The notes under the pieces are model-generated. The model searched no databases. It saw only the letters and a program-made list of their open reading frames with translations, and was not told the DNA's origin. 64,000 bases of DNA from Burkholderiales bacterium (lineage in GTDB: Bacteria; Pseudomonadota; Gammaproteobacteria; Burkholderiales; SG8-41): NCBI GenBank assembly GCA_036262035.1, contig DATAJS010000031.1, positions 62,001 through 126,000 on the forward strand, read 5' to 3'. Shown in pieces: positions 7,645 through 16,754 of the stretch; the stretch's first letter is position 1, and each line of letters starts with the position of its first letter. The position numbers and the translations under genes were made by a program.

Positions 7645-8658
7645 ATGTACTCGCTCCTGCGCCCGGCGCTGTTTTCCCTCGACGCCGAGACCGCGCATCA
7701 CCTGACGCTCCATTCCCTGAAGGCCCTGCACGGACTCGGATTCGTGCGCTCGGGCGCGGGCACGCCCGCGCACTGCGCACGCGAAGTGATGGGCATCCGC
7801 TTCCCGAATCCGGTCGGGCTTGCCGCGGGCCTCGACAAGAACGGCGACTACATCGACGCGCTCGGCGGCCTGGGCTTCGGCTTCATCGAGGTCGGCACCG
7901 TCACGCCGCGCCCGCAACCGGGCAATCCCAAGCCGCGTCTCTTCCGGTTGCCGCGCGCGAACGCGATCATCAACCGCATGGGCTTCAACAATCTCGGCGT
8001 CGATCACCTCGTCGAGAACGTGCGGCGCAGGCGCTGGCAAGGCGTGCTCGGCATCAACATCGGCAAGAACTTTTCGACGCCCATCGAGAAGGCGGCCGAC
8101 GATTACCTCGCCTGTCTGCGCAAGGTGTACGCGCTCGCGAGCTACGTCACCGTGAACATCTCCTCCCCGAACACCAAGGGCTTGCGCGACCTGCAGGCCG
8201 CGGCACAGCTCGAGGCGCTGCTCGGCGCGCTCGCCTGCGAGCGGGAGAAGCTCGCTCAATCGCACGGCAGGCGCGTGCCCCTCGCGCTCAAGATCGCGCC
8301 CGACCTCGAGGTGCAGGAGATCGCCGAGATCGCGCAAGTCGTCGAGCGCTTCGGCTTCGACGCGGTGATCGCGACCAACACGACCGTCACCCGCGAAGCG
8401 GTGGCGAGCCTGCCGCACGGCGCCGAAGCCGGGGGACTTTCGGGCGATCCGGTGCGGGCGAAGTCGACCCTGGTCGTGCGGGAGCTTGCGCGCGCGCTGG
8501 CCGGACGCGTACCGGTGATCGGTGTCGGCGGCATCGCCAGCGCCGCGGATGCGCAGGAGAAAATCGCCGCGGGCGCGTCCCTAGTCCAGCTCTACACCGG
8601 TCTCGTCTATCGCGGCCCGGCGCTCGTCGCCGAGTGCGTGCGCGAGCTTTGCGCGTGA
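7645..8658 (+). CDS. pyrD: Dihydroorotate dehydrogenase (quinone), class 2
   Basis: A 337-residue membrane-associated flavoenzyme that oxidises dihydroorotate to orotate with quinone as acceptor, the fourth step of pyrimidine synthesis. The class 2 N-terminal helix region ([21 protein letters not shown]) is present. So are FMN-site motifs [34 protein letters not shown] (with the class 2 catalytic Ser), [14 protein letters not shown] and GVGGIASA. Length and motif order are normal. Confidence 0.96.
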   Translation: MYSLLRPALFSLDAETAHHLTLHSLKALHGLGFVRSGAGTPAHCAREVMGIRFPNPVGLAAGLDKNGDYIDALGGLGFGFIEVGTVTPRPQPGNPKPRLFRLPRANAIINRMGFNNLGVDHLVENVRRRRWQGVLGINIGKNFSTPIEKAADDYLACLRKVYALASYVTVNISSPNTKGLRDLQAAAQLEALLGALACEREKLAQSHGRRVPLALKIAPDLEVQEIAEIAQVVERFGFDAVIATNTTVTREAVASLPHGAEAGGLSGDPVRAKSTLVVRELARALAGRVPVIGVGGIASAADAQEKIAAGASLVQLYTGLVYRGPALVAECVRELCA

Positions 8659-9080
8659 AGCCCGGCGTCCCCGCCGAGATGGTGCTCGCCGACGCCGTCG
8701 CGGTCATCGACGAGGCGCGCTGCATCGGCTGCACCCTCTGCATCAACGTGTGCCCGGTCGACGCGATCGTCGGCGCGACCAAGCTCATGCATACGGTGAT
8801 CTCCGCCGCGTGCACCGGCTGCGAGCTCTGCATGGCGCCGTGTCCGGTCGATTGCATCACCATGCGGACTATCGATCGGCCGTCGGAAGCCGCCCATACG
8901 GCCGCGACCGCCGACGCGCGCCGACGCTGCGAAGCACGCAACGGCCGGATCGCCCGGCTCGAAGCGGACAAGGCGGCTGCGGCGGCCGCGCGGCGCGCCG
9001 CCGCCGCAGAGGCGCGCAAGCGCGAGACGATCGCCGCGGCGCTGGAGCGCGCCCGCCGGCGCCTGCGCGACCGCGTCTAA
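8655..9080 (+). CDS. RnfB-like two-[4Fe-4S] ferredoxin
   Basis: A 141-residue protein carrying the C-terminal ferredoxin part of RnfB/Rsx[13 protein letters not shown] and [12 protein letters not shown] bind two [4Fe-4S] clusters. It lacks the membrane helix and the extra cluster domain found at the N terminus of full-length RnfB. After the clusters comes a long Ala/Arg/Glu-rich helical tail. The GTG at 8655 overlaps the pyrD stop (GTGA); another GTG at 8634 is possible. No other rnf genes are nearby, so it probably serves as a soluble electron carrier rather than a pump subunit. Confidence 0.8.
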   Translation: MKPGVPAEMVLADAVAVIDEARCIGCTLCINVCPVDAIVGATKLMHTVISAACTGCELCMAPCPVDCITMRTIDRPSEAAHTAATADARRRCEARNGRIARLEADKAAAAAARRAAAAEARKRETIAAALERARRRLRDRV

Positions 9081-9294
9081 ATCCCTGTCCGCCGTGAAGA
9101 ATTCCACGGCCGACCCCATCCGGCCGCGGCCGCCCGGCGGTGCGCACAGCAAGTTGTGAAGTTTGTGCTACAGACTCCCTGCAACTGGCCGTTATGGTGT
9201 CACGGTTCCCCGGATCGGCGGGGGACGGCCCGCTTTCCGATTGGAGAACGGATCCGGGGGCGAACGAACCGAGTGCACATGGGGGCAACCAAAA

Positions 9295-10422
9295 ATGGGT
9301 AAGCGACGGATAGCCGCGAACGAGCTGACGATCGGCAGCGTCCTGGCATGGGACGCCTACGACGCGAACGGCCGGCTCTTGCTCAGACGCGGGCAGATCA
9401 TTTCCAGCAGCACGCAGCTCGAGGGGCTGATCGAGCGGGGCCTGTTCGCCCAGATCGACCCTCCCCGCGAAAAACCGGTCGTCCGCGTCGACGTCAATCC
9501 GTCGGCCGTGGCGCTGCTCCTCGAAGCGCGCCGGCGCCTCGCCCTGGTCTGCGGCCCGCAAGGCCCGAAGACCGGATTTCCCGAGCACGTCATGAAGATC
9601 CGCGAGCTCGTCCGCGAAGCGTGCCGAGTGAGCCAGGACGCCGCCCTCGGCATGCTCCTCCTCGAGCGCAACGGACGCTATTCGGTGCGGCACTCGGTCG
9701 ACGTGGCGATCGCGTGCGAGGTCGTCGGGCCGGAGCTCGGCATCAACGAGCCCGAGCTCACCTCGACGGTGTGCGCGGCGCTGACCATGAATTTCTCGAT
9801 CCTGCAGTTGCAGGACGACCTGCAAGCGCAGCAGGCGCCGCTGTCGGCGGGCCAGCGCGAAGTGATCCACCGGCATCCCGAAGAGAGCGCGCAACTGCTG
9901 CGCGGGTGCGGCGTGAGCGACGAGATCTGGCTCTGCGCGGTGCTTTCGCACCACGAGGCGGTCGACGGCAGCGGCTACCTGCACGGCCGCAAGGGCGACG
10001 ACATTCCGCTCGCCGCGCAGCTCCTGTCGCTCGCCGACGTGTACTGCGCGCGCATCTCGAGCCGCGACTACCGCCCGTCGCTGCGTCCGAATGCAGCGCT
10101 GCGCGCGCTGTTCCTCGAGCAGGGCAAGAAAGTGCGCGACGGCCTCGCGAGCCAGTTCATCAAGGCGATCGGCGTATTCCCCGCGGGCACCCCGGTCCGC
10201 ATCGAGAACGGCGAGATCGCGGTGGTCGTGCAGCGCGGCCAGAACGCGAGCAAGCCGGTGGTCTGCTCGATCGTCGGCCCGCAGGGCATGCCGCTCGCGG
10301 TGCCGATCCGGCGCGACACCAGCCAGCCCAACTTCACCGTCAAGGAAGTGGTGAGCTGGGCGGAGCTGGGGGCGCTTCCCAGCATGCAGACGCTCTGGGG
10401 TAAAGTCGCCGCACTCGCTTAA
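9295..10422 (+). CDS. Degenerate HD-GYP domain protein
   Basis: A 375-residue cytoplasmic protein. The N terminus (LTIGSVLAWDAYDANGRLLL ... ) resembles the DUF3391-type domain often placed before HD-GYP. The C-terminal half keeps HPEESAQLL and SHHEAVDGSGYLHG (a GYL variant of the GYP region), followed by the helix LADVYCARISSRDYRP. The metal-binding HD pair is missing: the expected LLHDIGK region reads ALTMNFSIL. It is therefore probably a c-di-GMP-linked scaffold or sensor without phosphodiesterase activity. The ATG at 9295 was preferred over an upstream in-frame start because of GGGGGCAAC upstream and the start of conservation. Confidence 0.75.
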   Translation: MGKRRIAANELTIGSVLAWDAYDANGRLLLRRGQIISSSTQLEGLIERGLFAQIDPPREKPVVRVDVNPSAVALLLEARRRLALVCGPQGPKTGFPEHVMKIRELVREACRVSQDAALGMLLLERNGRYSVRHSVDVAIACEVVGPELGINEPELTSTVCAALTMNFSILQLQDDLQAQQAPLSAGQREVIHRHPEESAQLLRGCGVSDEIWLCAVLSHHEAVDGSGYLHGRKGDDIPLAAQLLSLADVYCARISSRDYRPSLRPNAALRALFLEQGKKVRDGLASQFIKAIGVFPAGTPVRIENGEIAVVVQRGQNASKPVVCSIVGPQGMPLAVPIRRDTSQPNFTVKEVVSWAELGALPSMQTLWGKVAALA

Positions 10423-10434
10423 AAAGCGTTATCG

Positions 10435-10524
10435 ACCGCAAAGGACGCAAAGGTTTACTAACGTCGCGTCGTCACGAGCTCGCGACGTTTGGCTTTCCTT
10501 GGCGTCCTTTGCGTTCTTTGCGGT
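10435..10524. repeat. Intergenic inverted repeat with inner cruciform
   Basis: Outer arms ACCGCAAAGGACGCAAAGG (10435-10453) and 10506-10524 match at 18 of 19 positions. An inner perfect 9-bp stem AACGTCGCG/CGCGACGTT (10460-10468, 10481-10489) has a 12-base loop. It lies between convergent genes and probably ends both transcripts. CGCAAAGGACGCAAAGG-type repeats are common intergenic elements in many proteobacteria. Confidence 0.7.
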
Positions 10525-10539
10525 TCAAGCTTTTTCGCT

Positions 10540-11466
10540 CTAGAAAAAGATCAGATAGGCGGCGCCCAGCACGATCCCGTACTGCAGCGTTCGGTACAGC
10601 GGCCGGTTCTTCTGCTTGAGCTTCCTCGCCGCGCCGCTGATGCGCGCCGCGACGGGGTGATAGACGTTGCCGTAGAAGCGGTTCAGCGCGCCGACCGGCT
10701 CGTCCTCGACGTTCTGCGTCGCGCTCGCGGTCACGAGATTGCGGCTGACCCAGCTGTTGATCGCCTGCATGAAGCGGAATTTGAGCGGACGCTCGATGTC
10801 CGCGAGCAGGATGATGCGGGTGACGTCGGTGTCGTTCTCGACGCTGTGGATGTAGGTCTCGTCGAACAATACCGCCTCGCCGTCCTTCCACCAATAGCGC
10901 TGCCCGTCGACGCTGATCCAGCACTTGTCCGAGTTCGCCGTCACCAGGCCGAGGTGATAGCGCAGCGATCCCGCGAAAGGATCGCGGTGCGGGTTGAGCG
11001 TGCTCTTGGGCGAGAGCATCGCGAACATCGCGCCCTTGACGACGGGAAACTCGTTGAGCAGCGCGACCGTGCGGGGGCACAGCGCCTGCGCCGACGCGAG
11101 CGGCTGGTCGTACCACTTCAGGTAGAAGCGCTTCCAGCCGCGCTTGAAGAACGAGTTGAAGCCGATATCGTTGTTGTTGAGCGCGGCGCGGATGTAGCCC
11201 TCGTCGTAGAGCTTCAGCGCCTCCTCGCGCATCGTCTCCCAGTGCGCCGTCAGGCGCTTGAGCTCGGGCAGGTCGTCGTCGGTGAGCAACGGCTTCGCCG
11301 GCACCGCCGAGAAGAGATACATCAGCGCGTTGTACGGCGCCATCAGCGACGAATGGTTGAAGAGCTGCCGCGTGAACGAGAAGCGCACGCGCCCGCGCAG
11401 GTGCACGTAGAGCACCGACGCGAGAAAGAGCGCGAGGATGACGTACTTGGGTGCGAGGAACTCCAA
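10540..11466 (-). CDS. Aspartyl/asparaginyl beta-hydroxylase family, LpxO-like
   Basis: A 308-residue Fe(II)/2-oxoglutarate dioxygenase of the LpxO/AspH family. An N-terminal membrane helix (YVILALFLASVLYVHL) is followed by the catalytic domain with the iron-binding NPHRDPF pair, the distal HSVEN histidine and RIILLADIERP. LpxO hydroxylates the secondary acyl chain of lipid A at the inner membrane; that substrate is inferred from family and topology. A second hydrophobic segment lies at the C terminus (LGAAYLIFF). The start is 4 bases after the M48 protease stop, so it is the last gene of a three-gene operon. Confidence 0.85.
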   Translation of the reverse strand: MEFLAPKYVILALFLASVLYVHLRGRVRFSFTRQLFNHSSLMAPYNALMYLFSAVPAKPLLTDDDLPELKRLTAHWETMREEALKLYDEGYIRAALNNNDIGFNSFFKRGWKRFYLKWYDQPLASAQALCPRTVALLNEFPVVKGAMFAMLSPKSTLNPHRDPFAGSLRYHLGLVTANSDKCWISVDGQRYWWKDGEAVLFDETYIHSVENDTDVTRIILLADIERPLKFRFMQAINSWVSRNLVTASATQNVEDEPVGALNRFYGNVYHPVAARISGAARKLKQKNRPLYRTLQYGIVLGAAYLIFF

Positions 11467-11470
11467 TCGA

Positions 11471-12487
11471 CTACCTTCCGAAGATGCCGCGCAGGAGCTG
11501 GCCCGGGTCCACGGGCAGGCCGCTGCCGCCGCCGCTGCCGCCGGAGCGTGCCGGAGCGGGCGCGGGTGCGGGCGCCGGCTCGGATTCGGCCGAGAGCGCG
11601 CGGGCGCCCCTGGGCATCGCCCCGGTCGATGCGGGCGCCGTGCCCGCCGAGGCGGAGACGGTGCGGATGTTCGGCTCGACGCCCTGCGGCAGGTTCGCCA
11701 GGCGAGGCGACATCGCGTCGTTGAGCCGCTGGAGGCGGTCGCCCGGCGCGGGGTGGGTGGCGAACAGAAGCTGCATCGCGTCGTCCGACGCGCCGCGTGC
11801 CTGGAGCTTCCCGAGCACGTCGGTGAGGCCCTGCGGCGTGTAGCCCGCGCGCAGCGCGAGCACGACTCCGAGGGCGTCGGCCTCGTACTCGGCGTCCTTG
11901 TCGAGGGCCCGCGTGAACACTTCGGCGCCGGTGCCGATGAGCTGATTCACGAAAGCCATGCGGTTGTCGCGCTGCAAAGCCTGCGAACCGGCCGACACCG
12001 CCGCGCTCTTCTGGAGCACCGTGACGTGATGGCGGCGGACGACGTGCCCGATCTCGTGACCGAGGACCCCTGCCAGCTGAGACTCGTTCTCGAGCATGTC
12101 GTAGAGACCGCGGGTGACGAGGATGAATCCGCCGGGCGCCGCGAAGGCGTTCACCGACGCGGTGTCGATCACCCCGAAGCGCCACGGCAGCTCCTGCCGC
12201 TCGCTTTGCGCCGCGATCCAGCGTCCGACGCGGTTGACGTACGCCTGCAACTCCGGATCGTTGACCAGCCTCGCGGCTCCCAGCGTGCGCCCGGCGAGCT
12301 CGCGCCCGATCGCGATCTCTTCCTGCTCGTTGATGCCCACTACCGCCGTAGTCGCATCCCGGACGATGCCGGGATTGTCGAGCAACCGGTCGAACAGCGA
12401 CGCCGCACCGGCCGGCGCAGCGAGCCCGAACGCGAGGCACGCGGCGGCCGCGGCGTGCCGGGAGATGGTTCCCCAGTCGGCTTTCAT
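11471..12487 (-). CDS. M48-family zinc metalloprotease (secreted)
   Basis: A 338-residue protein with a signal peptide (MKADWGTISRHAAAAACLAFG...AGA). The peptidase M48 core has the zinc motif HEIGHVVRRHH and the third ligand region EYEADALG. It resembles periplasmic BepA/LoiP-type proteases without a clear TPR half; the C-terminal 90 residues are Pro/Ala/Gly-rich. The likely role is envelope protein quality control. The ATG at 12487 with GGGGG upstream was chosen over a longer Arg-rich extension. It starts 10 bases after the SH3 gene stop. Confidence 0.87.
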   Translation of the reverse strand: MKADWGTISRHAAAAACLAFGLAAPAGAASLFDRLLDNPGIVRDATTAVVGINEQEEIAIGRELAGRTLGAARLVNDPELQAYVNRVGRWIAAQSERQELPWRFGVIDTASVNAFAAPGGFILVTRGLYDMLENESQLAGVLGHEIGHVVRRHHVTVLQKSAAVSAGSQALQRDNRMAFVNQLIGTGAEVFTRALDKDAEYEADALGVVLALRAGYTPQGLTDVLGKLQARGASDDAMQLLFATHPAPGDRLQRLNDAMSPRLANLPQGVEPNIRTVSASAGTAPASTGAMPRGARALSAESEPAPAPAPAPARSGGSGGGSGLPVDPGQLLRGIFGR

Positions 12488-12497
12488 CGCTACCCCC

Positions 12498-12998
12498 TTA
12501 TTTGAAGTACTCGACGCGAGTGGGCGTGAGCCCGTTGTCGCGCGCCGTTTTTTCGGCGTCCTGCCGGCTCGCCGCATATTGGTCGAGGAGCCGCATCTGC
12601 GCCGCGTCGAAACGCGCACCGCGCATGTCCTCCGCGTCGAGGCCCCGAATGCCGATCGTCGCGGTCGTACGGCTCGTCGGCGTGCGCACGACGGGGACGG
12701 GCACTTTGCCGCCGGCCGCGGGCGCAGTGCCCGGCGCGAGAAAGCGCAGGTTGAACGACTGGACCCAGCCCGTACCGCTGCCCGTTCGCAGGTTGACCCA
12801 CGGAATCTTTCGCGCTATTACCTCGCCGGTGGTGCCCTGCTTCAGACGCGCCACGGTCGGCGCGCCGCTGCGCGGCTCCGCGAGCAGCTCGGCGTCACGC
12901 TCGACGACGACCTGCTCCTGCGCGGACGCCCGCCCGATTCCGACGGCGAAAACACAAAAGGAAAATAAGAAGGTGAAGAGCAGTCGCTGTCCGCTCAT
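12498..12998 (-). CDS. Secreted SH3-like domain protein
   Basis: A 166-residue protein with signal peptide (LLFTFLFSFCVFAVGIGRASA) and a bacterial SH3 fold (DAELLAEPRSGAPTVARLKQGTTGEV ... WVNLRTGSGTGWVQSFNLRFL). A C-terminal region of unknown function follows (GLDAEDMRGARFDAAQMRLLDQYAASRQDAEKTA, given here only to mark position). SH3b-type domains in the periplasm often bind peptidoglycan or proteins. It is the first gene of the operon with the M48 protease, an arrangement that suggests a shared envelope function. Confidence 0.75.
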   Translation of the reverse strand: MSGQRLLFTFLFSFCVFAVGIGRASAQEQVVVERDAELLAEPRSGAPTVARLKQGTTGEVIARKIPWVNLRTGSGTGWVQSFNLRFLAPGTAPAAGGKVPVPVVRTPTSRTTATIGIRGLDAEDMRGARFDAAQMRLLDQYAASRQDAEKTARDNGLTPTRVEYFK

Positions 12999-13043
12999 GA
13001 TCGCAGGCCTCGAATGTTTCGACGGACGTTGGCGCCCGGGTGC

Positions 13044-13049
13044 ATTATA
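13044..13049 (-). promoter_or_regulatory. -10 box upstream of the SH3/M48/lpxO-like operon
   Basis: A perfect TATAAT on the leftward strand lies 46 bases before the SH3 gene ATG. No good -35 hexamer is present at 16-18 bases, so an activator may be needed. Confidence 0.4.
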
Positions 13050-13185
13050 GATCACGCGTCGATCGTGACCCGATGCCTCACCCGCCGTTTTTCACTCGCG
13101 GAATGTGCGCGCGGATGTCGTACACTCCGCGGACTAACTAACAAGATGAAGCGACGATCGACGTCCCGTAACTGGAGCTAGCGGT

Positions 13186-14028
13186 GTGAGGTCCCTGATT
13201 CGATCGTCCGCTTCGTTCACACTGGCCGCTTCGGTCCTGTCGTGCGCGGCGTTCGCCCAGGTGCAGGTTACACCGGCGCCTGCGCCTGCGCCGGTGCAGC
13301 AGCCCGGCATCGCGGTGCAGATTCCCGGCGTGCCGATGTCCCCGACGATCTCGGTGCCGATACCCGGACTGCCCGGCGCGCCGCCCGTCGCCGCACAGCC
13401 TGCGCCGGTCGCCGCACAGCCCGGCGTCGTCGCGCCCGCCCCCGCAGCGCAACCGGCGGGCGTGGCGGTGCCGATCCCCGGCGTTCCCGGGTCGCCCGTC
13501 GTGACCGTCCCGGTGCCAGGCCAGCCGGCGCCCGCGGCCGCGGCGCCGGGCGCGGTACCGGTACAGCCCGGCGTCGCGCCGGCCCCGCCTGCCGCGGTCG
13601 TCGTCGCACCGGCTGCCGCGCCGCAGCCGCCCGCGCCGCCCAAGCCCAGCGTCGCAGAGCTGTCTTTCGTCATCGATCCGAACGTCAACCCGGACGCGAC
13701 AGGACGCCCGTCGCCCGTCGTCGTTCGCATCTACGAGCTCAAATCGCTCGCCGCTTTCAACCGCGCCGATTTCTTCTCGCTCTACGAGAAGGACCGCGAG
13801 CAGCTCGGGCCCGATCTGGTGAATCGCGACGAGCTGCCGCTGATGCCCGGCGCCAAACCGCAGGCGATCACCACGCTCAAGAGCGAGACGCGCTACGTCG
13901 GCATCGTCGCGGCTTTCCGCGACATCGAGCGCGCGCGCTGGCGCGCGAGCACGCCGATTTTCGTGAACCAGACCACCCGCATGGAGATCAAGCTCGATCG
14001 CAACGAGGTCGCGATCAGGCTGCAATGA
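13186..14028 (+). CDS. tssJ: T6SS outer-membrane lipoprotein TssJ with long Pro-rich linker
   Basis: A 280-residue protein and the first gene of the rightward T6SS arm. The signal peptide ends in a lipobox (SVLSC, Cys20), as expected for TssJ, which anchors TssM to the outer membrane. The C-terminal 125 residues match the TssJ beta-sandwich (LSFVIDPNVNPD, SPVVVRIYELKSLAAFNRADFF, RYVGIVAAFRDIERARWRA). Between them are about 130 residues of Pro/Ala/Val repeats (PIPGVPGSP-like units), far longer than in typical TssJ (about 150-190 residues total). The GTG at 13186 has GGAG upstream. Confidence 0.88.
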   Translation: MRSLIRSSASFTLAASVLSCAAFAQVQVTPAPAPAPVQQPGIAVQIPGVPMSPTISVPIPGLPGAPPVAAQPAPVAAQPGVVAPAPAAQPAGVAVPIPGVPGSPVVTVPVPGQPAPAAAAPGAVPVQPGVAPAPPAAVVVAPAAAPQPPAPPKPSVAELSFVIDPNVNPDATGRPSPVVVRIYELKSLAAFNRADFFSLYEKDREQLGPDLVNRDELPLMPGAKPQAITTLKSETRYVGIVAAFRDIERARWRASTPIFVNQTTRMEIKLDRNEVAIRLQ

Positions 14029-14082
14029 AAGCACGGCCGGAATCACGAGCCGCGCGGCTCCCAAGCACGGGACGATAAAACG

Positions 14083-15423
14083 ATGTCATGGAACAGCAAG
14101 GTCATCTGGTCCGAAGGATTGTTCCTTCAGCCGCAGCATTTCCAGCAGCACGACCGCTACTGGGAGCGGCACCTCGAGGGCCGCACGCGGCCGCTGCTCG
14201 GCTATAGCTGGGGCTGCGCGAAGCTCGAGCTCGACCGCGCAGCGCTCACGCTCGGCAAGATACAGATCGCATCCGCGCAAGGCGTATTCCCCGACGGCAC
14301 GCCGTTCGATTTTCCGGCGGAGGACTCGCCGCCGCTCGCGTTCGACATTCCGGAAGATCTGAAGGACGAAGCGATCGTGCTCGCGCTGCCGGTGAGAAGA
14401 CCCGGCGCCGAAGAGACCGACTTCAACGACAGCTCCGAGCACAGCCTCACGCGCTACGCCGTCGGCGAGCTCGACGTGCGGGATTCCAACGCAGCCTCGG
14501 CCGACAGCAGCGTGGTGCAGGTCGGCAAGCTGCGCATGCGCCTCATGAGGAAGCGCGACGTGACCGACGCCTACACCACGCTCGGACTGGTGCAGGTGAC
14601 CGAACGGCGCGCCGACAACCAGGTGCTGCTCTCCAAGTCGTACATCCCGCCGATGCTGCACTCGTCCGCGGACGCGGTGCTCGCGAGCTACATCCGCGAG
14701 CTGCACGGCCTCTTGCACCAGCGCGGCGAAGCGCTGGCCGCGCGGCTGTCGCAGATGGGGCGAGGCGGCGTGTCCGAGATCGCCGACTTCCTTCTCCTGC
14801 AGACGGTGAACCGCTACGAGCCGCTGTTCTCGCACCTCGCGACCCACCAGATGCTGCACCCGGAGCGGCTGTATGCGACGTGCCTGCAGCTCGCCGGCGA
14901 CCTCGCGACGTTCAACACGACCGGCAACACGCGCGCCGAGCGCTTCCCCGAATACCAGCACGACAATCTCGAAGCGACCTTCGCGCCGGTGATCGCCGCG
15001 CTGCGCCGCTCGCTGTCGATGGTGCTCGAGCAGACCGCGATACCGATCGAGCTCCAGGACCGCCGCTACGGCGTCAAGGTCGCGGTGATCGCCGACCTCG
15101 AGCTCGTGAAGAGCGCGAGCTTCGTGCTCGCGGTCGCCGCGCAGATGCCGACCGAGGCCCTGCGCTCGCGCTTCCCCACGCAGGTGAAGATCGGGCCGGT
15201 CGAGCGCATTCGCGACCTCGTCAATCTGCAGCTGCCCGGCATCCCGCTGCACGCGCTGCCGGTCGCGCCGCGCCAGATCCCGTTCCACGCGGGCAGCAAC
15301 TACTTCGAGCTCGAGCGCGGCGGCGACCTGTGGAAGCAGCTCGAGCGCTCGGGCGGGCTCGCGATGCATATCGGCGGTGAGTTCCCGGCGCTCGAGCTCG
15401 AATTCTGGGCGATCAGGGGTTGA
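14083..15423 (+). CDS. tssK: T6SS baseplate protein TssK
   Basis: A 446-residue cytoplasmic protein that links the baseplate to the TssJLM membrane complex as a trimer. The N-terminal family signature is intact (WNSKVIWSEGLFLQPQHFQQHDRYWE, only partly quoted in other fields), as are RYEPLFSHLATHQMLHPERLY in the middle and the C-terminal VAPRQIPFHAGSNYFELER. Length is normal. Its stop overlaps the region just before the tssL start, consistent with one operon tssJ-K-L-M. Confidence 0.95.
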   Translation: MSWNSKVIWSEGLFLQPQHFQQHDRYWERHLEGRTRPLLGYSWGCAKLELDRAALTLGKIQIASAQGVFPDGTPFDFPAEDSPPLAFDIPEDLKDEAIVLALPVRRPGAEETDFNDSSEHSLTRYAVGELDVRDSNAASADSSVVQVGKLRMRLMRKRDVTDAYTTLGLVQVTERRADNQVLLSKSYIPPMLHSSADAVLASYIRELHGLLHQRGEALAARLSQMGRGGVSEIADFLLLQTVNRYEPLFSHLATHQMLHPERLYATCLQLAGDLATFNTTGNTRAERFPEYQHDNLEATFAPVIAALRRSLSMVLEQTAIPIELQDRRYGVKVAVIADLELVKSASFVLAVAAQMPTEALRSRFPTQVKIGPVERIRDLVNLQLPGIPLHALPVAPRQIPFHAGSNYFELERGGDLWKQLERSGGLAMHIGGEFPALELEFWAIRG

Positions 15424-15425
15424 TC

Positions 15426-16754
15426 ATGAGTGAGATGCCCGAAGATTCCGACCGCACCGTCATCATCCCTTCGCCTCACGGACGCTCGGCGCAGACCGTC
15501 GTGCGGCAGCCGCCCGGCGGCCCGGCGCCCGTCAGCGATTCGCCGCCGCCCGCGCACCTCTCCGGCCTGAATCCGCTGCTCGCCGCGGCGAATCCGCTGC
15601 TCGATCTCGTCCCTCAGCTTCGCTCGACCATCCAGCATCCCGATCCGATGGGGCTGCGCGACGCGCTGGTGCGCGACATCAAGGCGTTCGAAGGCCGCGC
15701 ACGCGCCGCAGGCGCATCGCCCGAAGCGATCATCGGCGCGCGCTACGCGCTGTGCACGATGCTCGACGAAGTCGCGGCCTCGACGCCGTGGGGCTCGGGC
15801 GTGTGGGCGAAGCAGAGCCTGCTCGCGCTCTTCCACAACGAGACGTGGGGCGGCGAGAAGTTCTTCATGCTGCTCTCCAAGCTCGCGCAGACGCCGGCGC
15901 AGAACCGCGATCTCCTCGAGCTGCTGTATGCGTGCCTCGCGCTCGGTTTCGAAGGCCGCTATCGCGTCATCGACAACGGCCGCGCGCAGCTCGAGCAGTT
16001 GCGCGAGCGCCTCGCCCAGATCCTGCGGCAGCAGCGCGGCGAATACGAGCGCGAGCTCTCGCCGCAATGGCAGCCTGCGGCGGTGAAACGCCACCGCTTC
16101 TTCGCGATCGTGCCGCTGTGGGCGGTGTTCGCCGGCTGCGGCGCGCTGCTCCTGCTCGTCTATCTCACCTTCAGCTGGATACTGAACTCGCGCTCCGATC
16201 CGGTCTTCGCGAAGATCCAGGGCATACGCGCGCAGGGCGAGCCGCCCAAGCCGGTCGTGCGTCCGCCCGCGCCGCAGCCGCGGCTCGCGACCTTCCTCGC
16301 GCCGGAGATCCAGCAGGGCCTGGTCACCGTCACCGACAGCGTCGACCGCAGCGTGATCACGATCGTCGGCGACGGGTTGTTCGCCAAGGGCAGCGGCTCG
16401 ATCTCCGACCGCTACCAGCCGCTCATCGACCGCATCGGCGACGAGCTCACCAAGGTGCCGGGGCTCGTCAAGGTGACCGGCCATACCGACAACCAGCCGA
16501 TACGCTCGGTGCGCTTCCCGTCGAACTGGCACCTGTCGCAGGAGCGTGCGAAATCGGTCGCCGCCGCGCTCGGCGCGAGGATGGGCGGCATGCAGCGCAT
16601 CACCGCCGAAGGCCGCGCCGATTCCGAGCCGGTCGCGCCGAACGATTCGGAAGCCAACCGCGCCAAGAACCGCCGCGTCGAGATCACGCTGCTCGTCGCG
16701 GCCCCGGCCGCCGCACCCGCCGCGCCGGCGCAACCGACCCCGCCAGCGAAATGA
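15426..16754 (+). CDS. tssL: T6SS membrane protein TssL with C-terminal OmpA domain
   Basis: A 442-residue protein. About 50 N-terminal residues are disordered and contain DRTVIIPSP, followed by the DotU/IcmH cytoplasmic domain (ALVRDIKAFEGRAR, YALCTMLDEVAASTPWG, FFMLLSKLAQTP). One membrane helix lies near 222-245 (FFAIVPLWAVFAGCGALLLLV). The periplasmic OmpA-like peptidoglycan-binding domain has TGHTDNQP and NRRVEI. This evolved TssL would fix the T6SS complex to the cell wall without a separate TagL. Thr11 in DRTV is a candidate phosphosite. Start: the ATG at 15426 rather than the TTG at 15420. The stop overlaps the tssM start (ATGA). Confidence 0.94.
   Translation: MSEMPEDSDRTVIIPSPHGRSAQTVVRQPPGGPAPVSDSPPPAHLSGLNPLLAAANPLLDLVPQLRSTIQHPDPMGLRDALVRDIKAFEGRARAAGASPEAIIGARYALCTMLDEVAASTPWGSGVWAKQSLLALFHNETWGGEKFFMLLSKLAQTPAQNRDLLELLYACLALGFEGRYRVIDNGRAQLEQLRERLAQILRQQRGEYERELSPQWQPAAVKRHRFFAIVPLWAVFAGCGALLLLVYLTFSWILNSRSDPVFAKIQGIRAQGEPPKPVVRPPAPQPRLATFLAPEIQQGLVTVTDSVDRSVITIVGDGLFAKGSGSISDRYQPLIDRIGDELTKVPGLVKVTGHTDNQPIRSVRFPSNWHLSQERAKSVAAALGARMGGMQRITAEGRADSEPVAPNDSEANRAKNRRVEITLLVAAPAAAPAAPAQPTPPAK

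Noticed and set aside
8634-9080. RnfB-like gene as part of a complete Rnf complex.
   Set aside because: No rnfA, C, D, G or E is nearby and the N-terminal membrane and cluster domains are absent.
15752-16750. Extension of the tssM reading frame 333 codons upstream.
   Set aside because: This stretch overlaps tssL in another frame and is Arg/Ala-rich; the real TssM N terminus with its membrane helices begins at 16751.
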